64,000 nt of DNA from Pterois miles (taxonomy: Eukaryota > Chordata > Actinopteri > Perciformes > Scorpaenidae), in assembly GCA_947000775.1 (NCBI GenBank), contig CAMQGK010000416.1, positions 1,246,001 to 1,310,000 on the forward strand. The letters are read 5' to 3'. The notes under the pieces are model-generated. The model saw nothing but the letters and a program-made list of their open reading frames with translations. It did not search any database and had not been told where the DNA came from. The stretch's first letter is position 1, and every line of letters begins with the position of its first letter. Position numbers and translations under genes: made by a program. Below are positions 22,511 through 34,110 of this stretch, one piece after another.

Positions 22511-23700
22511 CCTACCTCAGTACTGCCTGGCCTTTTTCATGACTGAGAGGGAGAGAAAGCATGTACAATTGTATGTATGGGAGTGTGTGCACATGTGCAC
22601 TATTCACTATCCAATATCTCCTTGATCCAATGTGCATCAAATATGTCATGTTTTTGACATACAGTATAGTAAGCTGACATGCTCCTGTATAGAAGTGGAA
22701 TAAAAGAAAGGACATTGTGTCAACATGTTTTCTTTTCTTTCTCAAATAATGCTGAGAATCGATGATAAGTGGAATGAATCTGGGCATAATCAGAAGTGAT
22801 AAAATCTAAAGTCTGTCCAACCTTAATCATACACTTCAAAATCTCTTAATGTGTAGCCTACAGAGTCTTGATAGGACACAAACTCCAACAGACAGTATCC
22901 TCCCCAGAGCCTGGGGGAGCTAGAGAAGGGAAACCAGTGTAACAATGCAGCCTAATTGAAAATGTAAAAATAAAGACCAAAAAGTACCTGGACCCTGGAC
23001 ATCATTAGCCACCCCGGCAAGGAAAACTAGTCTACTTATTCTTTCCTTTTTTTACTTTCCCCTTGCCCCTCAGCCCAGTCTCACAGCAAAGCATGCCATA
23101 GACCCACCTGTCCACAGGAGGAAAGAGTCAGTATCATGTTTTTTGTCGCAGAGATGTGAATATTACACGTCTGCATGAAGGATTAGTCTTTTGTAACTTC
23201 AGAGCAAGTTATGTTGTATATGAAGTGAGAAAGATGGGTGGGTGGGGAGACAACAAACACAGGACTTTCAAGCTGTGTTAGAGATCAATATTTTGTTTAT
23301 TACGTTAGTGATGTGAGTTACTTGTTTTGTATGACATTTTTCATGCTGATATTATATTGTTTCTATACGTTTTACTTAATTTACATATTTATTTTAACCA
23401 AACGTGACGTTGTTATGTTTGTTGCCCCTGCTGGTAATATTAACATTGCTGCGAGGCAATTAACATGCCCACTTACACACACAAGAATCGCACACAACAG
23501 ACTGCCTTCTCTTATACACACACCCCACGACAGGAACCTTTGTTTTGTGTTTTTTGTTTTTATTGTTGTTGTTTTATTTTACACTGTACCCAATGCATGT
23601 TTTACCTGACAGTGTGATGTCACCCAGTGTATAAGGTTTCACATGTTTTGTCTTCACTATTCTGTAAAAACAAGGGTAAAAACAAATGTAATGTGATGAC
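22511..23700. other. Noncoding DNA, no gene seen
   Basis: Frames of 91 and 123 codons (22512-22787 antisense, 23238-23609 sense) are compositionally biased (Phe/Tyr/Val-rich from T-rich DNA) and carry no recognised domain. Confidence 0.35.
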
Positions 23701-23863
23701 ATGAAACTTGCTTTTAACTCGCAGGAAGACCTGCCCCTACTCTGCCTCTGATTGGCTACTGGCTTCGGAAGGCTAATGCTAAGTACCCTAGCTATGATGC
23801 TAACTGGAGCTTCGAACTAGACAGGCCCGGAGGCAGCACTTTTGTTCCCTCAGTCCAAAGGTA

Positions 23864-23935
23864 GGAAGAAGAAGAAGAAGAAGAAGAAGAAGAAGATATT
23901 CCCTTATTATACCCACAGTGGGGAAATTCAGTTTC
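23864..23935 (-). mobile_element. (GAA)n plus retroelement 3' tail
   Basis: A (GAA)n run (23864-23895) abuts ATTCCCTTATTATACCCACA and GTGGGGAAATTCA. This is the same tail consensus as at 12200-12256, 42925-42976 and 48942-48980, in minus orientation. After it come three imperfect CCCAGTTA units (23935-23955). Only the tail of the parent LINE/SINE remains. Confidence 0.7.
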
Positions 23936-23955
23936 CCAGTTACCCAGTTACCCAG

Positions 23956-24718
23956 TCCAAACAATGGCTTGTGTTTTTCATTAATTCATTATCATCATTA
24001 AATTCACATTTGGGAATTTTTGAAGCAATAAATCAACTGTAGATTTCGGATATTGGCCGTTTTATGAAAATTTATGGTAAATAAAAATAATGTCCCAAAG
24101 TTTTCAGAGTTTAGAAGCTCCACTTTGAATGCTTAGATTTGTCATGTCTGTTATATAATTGTTGTCAATTGTCACGTTTTTAGAAATAAATATGTTCTAT
24201 AAATATGAGTGAATGAGCGCAATATGAATAAACCCTTCTATAAAAACACCAGAATATATGGAAATGAAGCGTTTAGTGCATGTAAGTGCAATTAAAGAGA
24301 AGATTTTTGTCTCAATCTGAGAAAAAAAAAATCATTTCGAGGAAATGGCCTTTAAAGATATAGATTATAAAGTTCTATACAATTTGCAAAACACTACAAG
24401 GGAAGAGGGCAAAAAAATAATTAATAGATTTCATCATGAAACTTGATTACTTAAGACAATTATTTTCTGAAATATATTATATATTAATATAGAAATATTT
24501 AAATGTGCAAATCAGGCATTATCTAAAGCTAAATTTGGGTGAATATAGTAGAAATCTTCAGATGCAAATAGATAAAGTGCAGTAACATAAATACTTAAGT
24601 GTCTGTTTTAGATGTTTTCATTCCAGTAGTCTGAAAAAGGCAAAATATGCTAAAGATGTTACAGAAGCAAAATACAGCAAAATCTCAAAATTGACCACTC
24701 CATGACAATCATTGTTAG
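23956..24718. other. A/T-rich noncoding DNA
   Basis: I found no exon or classified repeat. A/T content is high throughout. Confidence 0.4.
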
Positions 24719-24770
24719 TTTTTTTTTTTTTTTTTTAAATAAATCTTCATCTTATCTTATCTTATCTTTT
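24719..24770 (+). mobile_element. Poly(T) and CTTAT-type retroelement tail
   Basis: T18 is followed by AAATAAATCTTCATCTTATC and two more CTTAT units, resembling the (CTTAT)n end of the tail at 42960-42976. The upstream tail consensus is missing, so the assignment is tentative. Confidence 0.4.
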
Positions 24771-25370
24771 TTGTTTGTTTTGTTTTGTTTTCATTGTGTG
24801 AGGTGTACACTTTCCTCAGGTCTACAATACAAATAAATCCTTGCAGAAGTGAAGCTTTGGTTTACTGTTCCACAGCACAGAGAGAATCCACGTCACTCCC
24901 TGTGTCTGAGGTTCAGTCAGTTACAACCTCCTTTCCAACACCTCTGCATGAACAGTGCAGCGTGTATTACACTGCAACAACAGTGTAATACACCTATGAT
25001 TGTAATACACCAAGTTACCACCTTTGTTAAGAATTGTGTGCAGCGCGTTCTTTTTATTTCAGCTGATGTAAGTGAATCATGTTAGTTGCACTTCCCCAAT
25101 AAAATCATTGTACTAAACAAGTAAAGTTAAAACATGTTTGAATTGATTATTTAAGTGTTCACTGCATGGTGTGGAGTTGTCACTGTCAAGTGCTATTTGC
25201 ATTGTTTTGCGTCAGTTCATTTTCCATCTTAACCACTGTAAAAATTTTGTAATGTCTCGTTGATGTAGAACTTGTCCATTTCATGCACATCACCATCCTT
25301 CCATCGCTTCAAAACACCCAAGAGTAGTCATCCACATAAACAGCAGTGCATTGTTTTTTTACTTTATTTG
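24771..25370. other. Noncoding DNA, no gene seen
   Basis: A short direct repeat of CAGTGTAATACACC-type words occurs near 24962-25012. Nothing else is supported. Confidence 0.35.
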
Positions 25371-25760
25371 TTGAAATCATATCAGACTCCGTGGTGAGAG
25401 GAGAAACACTCCGGTTAAGTGTTGCCCTCCTCCTGCTTCCTTCCTCTCTCCATCTTCCTTTCTCTCGCACTCTCGCCTCCAATCCACCATTATTAGTGCC
25501 TCCAATACTCCAGAGGGCAAACAAACTTTCAAAAAATTCCCCATAACCCGCCAAGCGTAGCCCATTTTCCTCTCCATGCAATTAACTGCGCCAACATTTA
25601 CAATAATATGATTACAGACACTTTGGCAAAGTCATGGGGGGAACGCGGGGCATATTAGGTATCAGCAAGGGGTTGATCGTAATGGTCGCGTTTCCCGGAG
25701 ACTCACATTTTCTTTTGCACGCAATAGTGAGAGCTACTAAATTCTCCTCAGGCAGTAAAA
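25370..25760. promoter_or_regulatory. Candidate conserved noncoding element
   Basis: After a pyrimidine-rich stretch (25420-25490), the segment 25540-25750 is repeat-free with several CpGs (CAATTAACTGCGCCAAC, GGGGGGAACGCGGGGC, GGTCGCGTTTCCCGG). It keeps high complexity inside an A/T-rich neighbourhood. This is among the stronger texture-based candidates for a developmental enhancer. Antisense frames on it lack any recognised domain. Confidence 0.4.
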
Positions 25761-25794
25761 ACCAATGCACTGGAACCATGATAACAAACACAGG

Positions 25795-25935
25795 CAACCA
25801 CTTTCTTTCTCATCACTCTCTTATTTTCTTTCTCTTACTTTGGGGCCTATTTTTTTTTCCTTTCCTTCTTACTCTCCTCTGCACCCTTCTCCTTAACTCC
25901 CCCCACTCTCACCACGTCTCCCATGCACCCCTCAA
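25795..25935. repeat. Pyrimidine-rich tract
   Basis: About 130 bases of C/T-dominated sequence (TTTCTTTCTC... TCCTTAACTCCCCCC). Strand asymmetry of this kind is common in fish intergenic DNA. Confidence 0.5.
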
Positions 25936-26220
25936 TTAATTAAGTCTTTCACGGCCATGTAATTAGGAACATTAGCAAGTCATAAACTTGCCACGAGTCT
26001 TGGAATTATGTGCTGGCCCTCAGCAATTTGTTTGTAATTTGTTTTTTGTGAGACAACAGCACCGTAGGGTCCCATAGATCTTCCCAGGGCCCCCACTGTG
26101 CCCGCCCTCTTGCAGCCACGACAGGCAGGATAAGAGGGATCCTTGTCGGGCTGAGAGGGGGACCACATAATGCCCAGGCTGGCTGGCACCCATCCTGCTG
26201 CTCTCAAAAGACTACTTAGA
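25925..26220. promoter_or_regulatory. Candidate conserved noncoding element with TAATTA motif
   Basis: The block begins with a double homeodomain-type core (TCAATTAATTAAG at 25932) and a second ATGTAATTAGG (25958). It continues as unique, CpG-containing sequence to about 26200. No maintained splice-bounded frame was found. Confidence 0.4.
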
Positions 26221-26338
26221 ACTGTTTAACAAAGACTGTTGTCTGTTCATTGCATGCCTCTCAGGTTTCACATCCTTCTCTGAGAGACAGAAATGCTACT
26301 GACACCCTTATTATAAGGTTCCAAAGAGTTAATGTATG

Positions 26339-26340
<2 letters not shown>

Positions 26341-26370
<30 letters not shown>
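26341..26370. repeat. Poly(A) tract
   Basis: Thirty consecutive A residues. The upstream sequence does not resemble any SINE identified here. Confidence 0.9.
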
Positions 26371-26372
<2 letters not shown>

Positions 26373-26379
26373 TGTCTGT

Positions 26380-26700
26380 GTTCTGTGTTTTCCCATTCGG
26401 GAGGTCAGCGGGGTCATTAAGAAGCCTTAACACCCCCTGCTGTGATACTATGAGAGGGTCAGCCCTGCCCTGTTTAATTGCCATCATCTTGGATGTCCTG
26501 ATCTTTATCAGTTAGGCTTGCAATAATATTTGTTTCTGGTGTTGCAGTGTGATCAGTGAAACAGGATAAATCGTCACTCTGGCAAGACAGAAATTGCAGG
26601 TAATGTCAGATGTCCTCAGACGAAGGAAGAGGCAATGGAGAGGCTGCGGTGTAGCGCACAATTCTGGTCCTCCTGTATATGCGGCTCCCCTCTCTTCTTA
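26380..26700. promoter_or_regulatory. Candidate conserved noncoding element
   Basis: Dense unique sequence with words such as CATTCGGGAGGTCAGCGGGG and GCTGCGGTGTAGCGCACAAT. It follows the poly(A) tract. The regulatory role is a texture-based inference. Confidence 0.3.
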
Positions 26701-28031
26701 ATACATGCATTGTCACTGATGGACAATTAACTCAACACGTACTATATATCTGCATACTATACTATATCTGCAGAGGTTATCTGAGTAAGAGACAACAGAA
26801 TCAAACTGAACTGGAGTCTTGCTTTACTGTGCAAGTTTTGTTCATTCTTGAAATTGGTGCAGCAGAAAAGCTTGTAGCATTGGTTAAATAGCGAAAAGTC
26901 AAAAGTGAGTTAATGCTCAAGGAAAGATGTGTTAACTTTGGTAACATTTAACCACATTCAGGACTGGATGTGAATAATAACGTAATACAGGTAGCAATTA
27001 TTTTTGTAATGAACACAGTAAAACAGACTGGAATTATATAGACGTAATTTTTCGGGGACAGGGTTGTCCTTGTCAATGATATGAAGAGATTCAGCCGCAT
27101 TTTCTATTTCATAAAGTCTGTTTCATCTCAGCTGTGATTCGTCTCCATCATGGGGAAAAGATCATTTACAAATACATTTATCAGTTTTCTTTAAGGAATC
27201 AAATTCAATGATAATTTCAAAGAAAGTCTTTAAAAGTATTTATTTTGATGACTATTTCATAGAGAAACACATAGCACATAAAAGTGACAATGGCGCATAT
27301 TATAATGTGAATTATACAATGACAACTCTGGAAAGTCACTGGGTCTGTTTATTTATTTATATTTTTGACATGATTCCGTCCCCAGCAAAGGGACCAATTT
27401 ATGCATGAAAAGATAAAGTAAATTATTTTACCATCAATTTGTCTTTATTTCTCCCGTTATTGAACTAGAGCTGGAGCTCTTCCACCTATGAGGCGTCTGC
27501 TTCAGTGTTTCATGTTTAACGTATTATGTTATTAAAATTTGCAGTCTGTGGATCAGTCATTTACAAAGACAGTGGGTCACAGAATATTTTCTTTGGGTTG
27601 CTAAATAAACTTTTATACCTGCAGTACACCTTTACTCCATATGAGGGAGCCTGAATGTTCGGATTGTTCTAATATTTATAGCCTACTTATAACTTTGAAT
27701 CTAATATGAAAGGATTTTACTGATGTCAGGAAAAACATGGAGACATGTTGACTCCGCCAAAATGTGTTATTTTTTTCTCATTTATAGCTAATATGCATAC
27801 AGTATGTTTTCAATAACACATGCATAAAATTAAGTTGTGGTTTATCAAACATATCTCTTTGAATTATCTTGTTTACCTATTCAAGGTGATATGAGATGAT
27901 GGAGGAATGATAATGGTCAGGAATGTTTATTTATGCAATATATAATTTATGCACAAATTTGCTCTTTAGAGATAAATCCTATTCTACATTGGGCCATGAT
28001 GGTTAGTCATTTTTAAAAAGTGAGTCCCAAT
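26701..28031. other. A/T-rich noncoding DNA
   Basis: No gene, repeat or RNA that I can support in over 1.3 kb. Confidence 0.4.
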
Positions 28032-28057
28032 AAAAAAAAAAAAAAAAAAAAAAAAAA
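28032..28057. repeat. Poly(A) tract
   Basis: Twenty-six A residues preceded by GTGAGTCCCAAT. No SINE head is visible within the preceding 300 bases. Confidence 0.85.
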
Positions 28058-28539
28058 CACTTAGGAAACACTGCTGTAGATGATAAATCAAATTCATTAC
28101 AGTACAGACAGAATCTAATTCAGTAACTCTGAAGGTTAGAAGGTGAAGTGTATTAAACGATTGAGATAGCAGCTAGCTGCCTACATTTCACATCTCCACT
28201 GGCTTGCATGATGCACATTAGCATAGAAAGATGTGAGCCACAACACAACTCAGGCAGGCAGAGATGGTCTAACATCAAGGTTGAGAAATGGTCTGGTTCA
28301 CTTTAGGATACTGAAATTGTATTACAAGGTTCTCCCAATCCCAACTCCCATCTTGAGCCTTTCAGCTACTGCTCTCTCCATCATATATAAAATGCTATTG
28401 TGTATCATTTCACCTGTAATTTGTCCTAAAAGCATAACTCAATCTTTCTCCATTTTGGACACTTTCCCCCGTCACTTCACATCCTTCTGACTGATTCTGT
28501 GTCTCACACGTGTAGCAGGTTTTTTTTTAGTCCTAAGAG

Positions 28540-29190
28540 TCAAATGAAGTCTTCACCAAACACAAAACAGCCAAATCATGCAGAGGCCTAAACGTGTGAT
28601 TTTCTCCCCCGTGCAGGTAAATGTGCTCGTGTTTTCCTGTATGTGTGAGTCCTTCCAGCTCTTTTGTCCATGCTGCTCCACAGAGAGGTTAACGGCATCG
28701 ATGCCTGTGCGATTCCAGCTCAAGCACTCTCATCAGCAGCCTTATTCTCTCCTGCGGCTGCACCCTGACCCCCAATAACCATACACCATTGTTTCTATTT
28801 ACCATTTGCCAGAGATGGAGGGAAAACTGGAAAAAAGCGTGGCAGAGAAAAAGAGCGCTGTGGCTGGTATTGATCGGCTTCCACATGTATTGAAACCAGA
28901 TATTGATTTCTTTCTTTTTTTTTTCAAATGGGAAAAAGTGCATTGTCCGACCGAAGGAGATTTCTATGGGGATTTGGGGAAAGAGGAGTTGAAATGAGCA
29001 TCCGGTGCACCGTTGTCTCTTGTGGATTGTGTATAGGGCTGTGGTAATTGAATTGAGCGAACAGGGCCCCTCTCCGATATGTGCTCTCTGAAGAGTTTTT
29101 GGCCTGTCGATGGATCTCTGTAATATTTCTGAGACTTGTGAACGCCACAAAAGTTTTGTGACAAACATTTAAAAGGAGTTCAGCTCCTGA
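28540..29190. promoter_or_regulatory. Candidate conserved noncoding element cluster
   Basis: Two repeat-free blocks (about 28600-28830 and 28920-29170) are separated by a T-rich gap. They hold unusual words such as GGTTAACGGCATCGATGCC, CATTGTCCGACCGAAGG and GTAATTGAATTGAGCGAAC. A 159-codon antisense frame spans most of it, but it resembles no known protein and three other antisense frames overlap it. A conserved enhancer pair is more likely than a coding exon. Confidence 0.4.
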
Positions 29191-30200
29191 TGAAGCAAAT
29201 AACTGTTAATGTGAAGAAAAATGAGCCATTCATTTTGATGTTAGTGGCTAATTGCCGCTGTAAATCAGTTGGATACTTATGTTACTCTCATTATGTTGTG
29301 AACATATCTAGCTTTATGACAGTCTATTAAGACAACTTTATATGCATATTTGTGATATGTTGATTAAAAGAAAGGCATGTGAAAATGACATTTCTTATCA
29401 GGTTGGATTGTGTGGTAACATGCTGCTGCTATCCGTCACTCCTGGGTGTTATATTTAATTATATATATATAAATAAATAATGTATACAATTATACAATTG
29501 TTTTCTGTATCCAAAGAAAGGTAAAAACAAAAAAAAGAGAAATGAGTTTATAGCGCAAATTGCCAACCAGGTATATTGTCCTTGAATTATTACTTTTTGT
29601 CTTTTTATGTTTTTTTATGGTATCGTATCAGTCTCAGTATTAATTAATGCACAGAGAATTATTCACATATGTATTCTGTGATTTACATATACATGTGGAT
29701 TTTTTTATTTTTCCGTTTATACACAATAATGACTATTTGTGTGTGCATTGAAAAATATTTTGTGGACTTATAGATAAATCACAAACACATTTCTGAATCC
29801 TTCTGTTTGCATTCATTAAAACTGACACTGAGTCTTTTGCATGGAGTTCAGAATCGAGATTATCTCTTTTATCCAGTGTTTCAATGTAGAGTCAATTTAC
29901 TGTTCAATTTTCTGTATATAAAAAGTGAGGTGACTGTAGTAGGACTTCCAAAGCCTGTATGGACAAACTCACCTGGTTGACTCAAACAGTACAAAAGATG
30001 AACAACTTTAAAAGGTCTGCTCTGATTGGCTTGTGAGAAAACTATGATGTGCTTTTGCAAAGGTTGTCCTTAAGCTGTGGGTAGTAAATTCGAATGAGCC
30101 AGCATGTGACATAGAAAGCGGAGCCAAATCTGAATGTAGAGTCACGTTTTCTGATCTAAGCTTCCCACAAAAATCTGACTGGTCATCACATTTCACAGGT
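29191..30200. other. A/T-rich noncoding DNA
   Basis: A TA/TAAA run lies at 29459-29480. No gene or classified repeat was found. Confidence 0.4.
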
Positions 30201-30224
30201 TGTGGTTTGGTAGGAACTCCAGAT

Positions 30225-30433
30225 AAAAATGTGCCTCACATCCACACATTCACACACATCCATACACTAATGGTGGCAGAGCTGTCATGCAAAGTGTTGG
30301 CCTGCCCAGAGGAAGAAACCTGGGGTTCAGTGTCTCAAGGACACTTCATCGTGCAGATAGGAGGAGCCAGGGATTCAATTTCCAACCTTGCAATTAAAGG
30401 ACGACCCGCTCTACCTACTGAACCACAGCCACT
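30225..30433 (-). mobile_element. tRNA-derived SINE (minus strand)
   Basis: The minus strand begins with a tRNA-like head: TGGTTCAGTAGGTAGAGCG (A-box region, 30426 to 30408) and a decayed B box around 30381-30371 (AAATTGAATCC). The body follows with AAGTGTCCTTGAG and ACTGAACCCCAGG. The same body words occur in plus orientation at 12935-12985. The degraded B box indicates an old, transcriptionally dead copy. Confidence 0.7.
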
Positions 30434-31600
30434 CTTAAGTGCAATGACTTGTATATAAACATGTGAGAAGATGATATACCGTAACTACAACTTCCAAGAT
30501 GCTTTATGGAAAGAAACTTAAGGTTCTGTTGCACCACTGACAGTGAGGATGAACTAAAGATTATGCTTCCAGCCATCACAATAGCAAAGTGTTTTGAATT
30601 ATGCACAGCTCTCTGGTGTTTTTCTCATAGCAATGGCAACCAAGGCCTATATGATGTTGTGTTTAGAGCCAAACTGACAATTAGTCACAAACAAAAGTGA
30701 AATATTTGAAACTGGCACTTGGAAAAAGTGAATTAAGTAAAAACTATTAAAAAAAATCCTCAGGAGGACACAGCTCCTTTCAGTTTGTTTCTAAATTGTC
30801 AGATAAAAAATGTAGACCTTACAATAAAATCTAGTGAGTCTCATTATATAAATCCAGCAAAACAATTGCATTTTATGTAAATTATTACAAACCAGTACAG
30901 TTACTGCATGGCATCATCTTTAAAAAAGAAAAATGAAAAATCACAGCCCAAAGATTTTTAAAGGATCCTTATTTCCACAGTTTGTCTTTGCTATCGTTGC
31001 AAATAGTTTGTCAGATTAAATCCTTGTGTAGTGAATTCAAATTCAGCTCTTGTTTCATGTCCAAATTTCATAACTCTTATTTCATTTGCAATATGTATTC
31101 CATTTAAATAATTGAAAAAAAAGGATGATGATCAGTCTGAAAATAAGACAGGTTTCCTGAGCTCTTTGACACCAAACTGAAATCTAAAAAAATACAAACT
31201 GTCTTTTACTCTTTTTCCAACACAATTTCTGTTGTTTGGGACTGAATACCAGGACTGCAGCGGCATAATACTTCTCTTGTTACATGTTCTCTTACTGCCT
31301 TGGAGAACCCTGAACTTTGACTTGTGTTTTTGCATTTCCATCCAAGCATCAGCATGTCTGCCTTTGTGCACATCTCAACCCTGTTGTGTGTCTTCTGACC
31401 GTCTCTGTCACTTCACGGCGGCCGAACCTCGGCTGCCTGCTTCTCATTCAGCCAGCGTCGGCCTGTTCTCCCACTCAATTTGCAATTAAGACCAAATTTA
31501 GAGCACTGAAGCCTGAAGGCAGGTGGGTGTCCGCACAAGGAACATGTTGCCTAGCAACTGGGGGGAGGGAGTCAGGAGGGCGTACCTGAGTGGTACGCGG
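30434..31600. other. Noncoding DNA, no gene seen
   Basis: A CpG-richer patch lies at about 31410-31470 and again at 31570-31610. Overlapping frames on both strands lack recognised motifs. Confidence 0.35.
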
Positions 31601-31619
31601 TGGTGTGGTGGTGTGGGGA

Positions 31620-31621
<2 letters not shown>

Positions 31622-31665
<44 letters not shown>
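31622..31665. repeat. (GT)n microsatellite
   Basis: Uninterrupted GT run of about 44 bases, the longest pure dinucleotide GT run seen here. Confidence 0.95.
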
Positions 31666-31666
<1 letters not shown>

Positions 31667-32284
31667 AGGGCTGGACATATGTTGGTGTTTTCTGATACTT
31701 GTCATTTATTAACAACTGGACAATACACTGGACAGTACTCTACTATCATGGATGTTTTTCTTAACACAGCTTGTCAACATGTTTTCAGTGTCAGCATTTT
31801 GTCACAGATGTCTCATCAGACAAAGTAGCTGTGCTGTGCTTGGGATTTTTGCTCATAAAACATGTGAGGACAGCTGATATTTCATAGTCCAATGTTTTTT
31901 TTTTTAATTGTGTGTTTAGTTTATAAAGTAGAGATAATTTTCTCAGCTCAAAAGAACCCTTCAGTTACCTTTACCCTTCAGTTTGTCTGAAAAATTCTAA
32001 ATCACCAATTATCACTGGATGGTGACTCTGTCTTTTCCAAGTTACAAAAATCATAATGTGAAAAATTACCAACCTATCCTTTGATCATCTGTACAACAAA
32101 ACATTTCAGGGTGTTGTTGAGCAGTTTACACAGTCTCTTGTCCTCTTGGATATGTTATAATCTGATAACTCAGATAGCTAGAGGAAGAATATCAGTTATC
32201 TGGATAAGCTTCTTAATAAGTAACGTACAGTATATGGACTGTTACACAAGCAGTGGCCAACATATTCTTGTGTGCACTACTTAA
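31666..32284. other. Noncoding DNA, no gene seen
   Basis: No classified repeat or exon was recognised between the GT tract and the family A copy. Confidence 0.35.
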
Positions 32285-32600
32285 AGCTGAAGATGTTAAC
32301 TTGAAGCAATTATGCTAAGAAAAAAAAAAATGTTTTTATAAAACTGTCACTAAACCCTGACAGTAGTGCATAAGACAGATAATCTGTGAAAAAATTATGT
32401 TATTCAGCTGCCTCCTTGTGCTCCTGATGACATTTGCAAGATTTCACCGCACCAAAGAAAAACAACCAAATAGACCAAGGAGTCTCTGCAGCAGTTGGCA
32501 GTTTGATTGAAGTTTGCAAGTTTCACGAGCAGTAACTGACAGGCTCTGATTTAACCCAGGAGATTGATGACATGTGTGTCACATATTGCTGGACATTCGT
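32285..32600 (+). repeat. Dispersed repeat family A, copy 2
   Basis: The words GACAGATAATCTGTGAAAAA, TTGTGCTCCTGATG and AAAAACAACCAAATAGA match GACAGGTAATCTGAAACAAA, CTGGTGCTCCCAATTG and AAAACAACCAATCAGA at about 12024-12120. Unlike copy 1, the inverted arm is not recognisable. Confidence 0.65.
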
Positions 32601-33785
32601 AAGAAACTGCATCAACAATATTTTGTTCATGCAGTCATGCTGAGCACCACAAAAAAAAGGGAAATTTGTGCCTATGTACATAAATAAAATAGATTAAATT
32701 TCTTCACAATTTCACAAACTGCCATGAGACTGTGTTGCTTCTTCAGTATATGGTGTCTTAAAATGTCTTCAATCTTAAATTGACTTCTAAGTAGCCAGCC
32801 AGATGAACGACTGGATGAAACCCAGTCAATGCTCGCCTATCCAGGGGTCAAAATGTCACAGCTGCAGCCATCCTCTATCAGGGCTCACTGTCAGATCTCT
32901 GATAGCCTACTCTGTGTGTGTCAGGATGCATACTGTGAATTTGTTTCAGCAACTGTGTTCAAGTGTGTGGGTATCCCTGTGAAAGGTGGGGCAATTTCTA
33001 CTCATGCAATACACCAGGAAGTGTTAGCTGTCTCCCTTCAACATACAGTGCATGACCATGTAGGAGCAGAGTGCATTCTTTCTGGATTGGAGTGGGGTGC
33101 TTCAGTGGTCATGGCAGAGTGTAGCACCATCATTCTCGCTTTTTCACTCTTCTAGGACAACATTTTCTTGTCACACATTGACCCATATTTTTTTACCTTT
33201 GCAAGGAGAGCAATGAGTAGACAGAGTGAGCATAGCTGACCACTTCCATGAAGCTGGTTCTGTTGTGTGTGTGTCTGTCAACAGCTAATGTTGCATACTG
33301 CTGGATCCACCTCATATTTTTTGTGCTAATTTAAGACTGTATGCTTAAGGACCTCTCGTGGTTGCGGTGATTCACAAGTTTTGAAAAACTTTTTTTAGTA
33401 ACTGTTTTATACTGTCATTGACTGCAAACTCCTCACTCCTCTTAACTGACCAGAAGTGGTCGCAAGTGATCAGCAACTGCTTCAATAGCAAAAGGCATTA
33501 CAGGCAGTTAAGCTAAAAACAAGCCTTACATGGTTTGAAGAAAAGTTTGGAATCATTTTGAACTGGAGCATCTGTAGATTAATTCTATACCTGATATGCT
33601 ATGATCCACTGAAGTTGGGCACAATAGTCCAAGTCCGTATTTTAATTTTTTTTTAATGAAAATAAAAATGACTTCATGTTGTGTCAATTTTGTTTACAAA
33701 CCAGTTCCAAAAGTTTTGTCAGACATCCAAGTTTTTTGAACAGGGTTTCTGCGCGGCGGACCCAAATACAGAATTGACTAGACGT
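32601..33785. other. Noncoding DNA with a 108-codon frame
   Basis: The frame at 32829-33155 encodes a protein with no domain I recognise (Cys- and His-containing, about 11.5 kDa). No paired splice sites are evident around it. It is left unannotated as a gene. Confidence 0.3.
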
Positions 33786-33790
33786 GATAA

Positions 33791-34110
33791 TCCATCCATC
33801 TTCAACCGCTTATCCCGTTAGGGGTTCCAGGGGGAATGAGCCGATCCCAGCTGGCATTGGGCGAAGCGGGGTTCACCCTGGACAGGTCGCTAGCCCAACC
33901 CTGGGCACATCCATTCACACTTTAGAGTCATCAATTAACCTAAACTGCATGTCTTTGGACTGTGGGAGGAAGCCGGAGTACCCGGAGAAACGCACACTTA
34001 CACAGAGAAAACATGCAAACTCCACACAGAAGAGCCCCAAGCCGGATTGGAGCCTGCAATCCTCTTGCTGTGAAGCAAGAGTGCTCACCACTGCACCACC
34101 GTGCAGCCCG
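33791..34110 (-). mobile_element. V-SINE/DANA-like tRNA-derived SINE, near full length (minus strand)
   Basis: On the minus strand the element starts with a tRNA head. The A box TGGTGCAGTGG (34098 to 34088) matches TRGYNNARNGG, and the B box GGCTCCAATCC (34054 to 34044) is a variant of GGTTCGANTCC. A long central region follows that includes GGAGTTTGCATGTTTTCTC, CGGGTACTCCGGCTTCC and CCCACAGTCCAAAGACATGC, words typical of fish DANA/V-SINE central domains. It ends in GATAAGCGGTTGAAGATGG and a short TGGA tail (33791-33800). Confidence 0.85.

Noticed and set aside
23842..24042. Open frame starting with a lysine run
   Set aside because: The lysines come from the (GAA)n tail of a retroelement fragment.
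28689..29168. 159-codon antisense frame
   Set aside because: It is overlapped by other antisense frames and by conserved-looking noncoding sequence, with no recognised protein.
32829..33155. 108-codon sense frame with several Cys and His residues
   Set aside because: Spacing fits no zinc-finger pattern I know, and no flanking splice pair is convincing.
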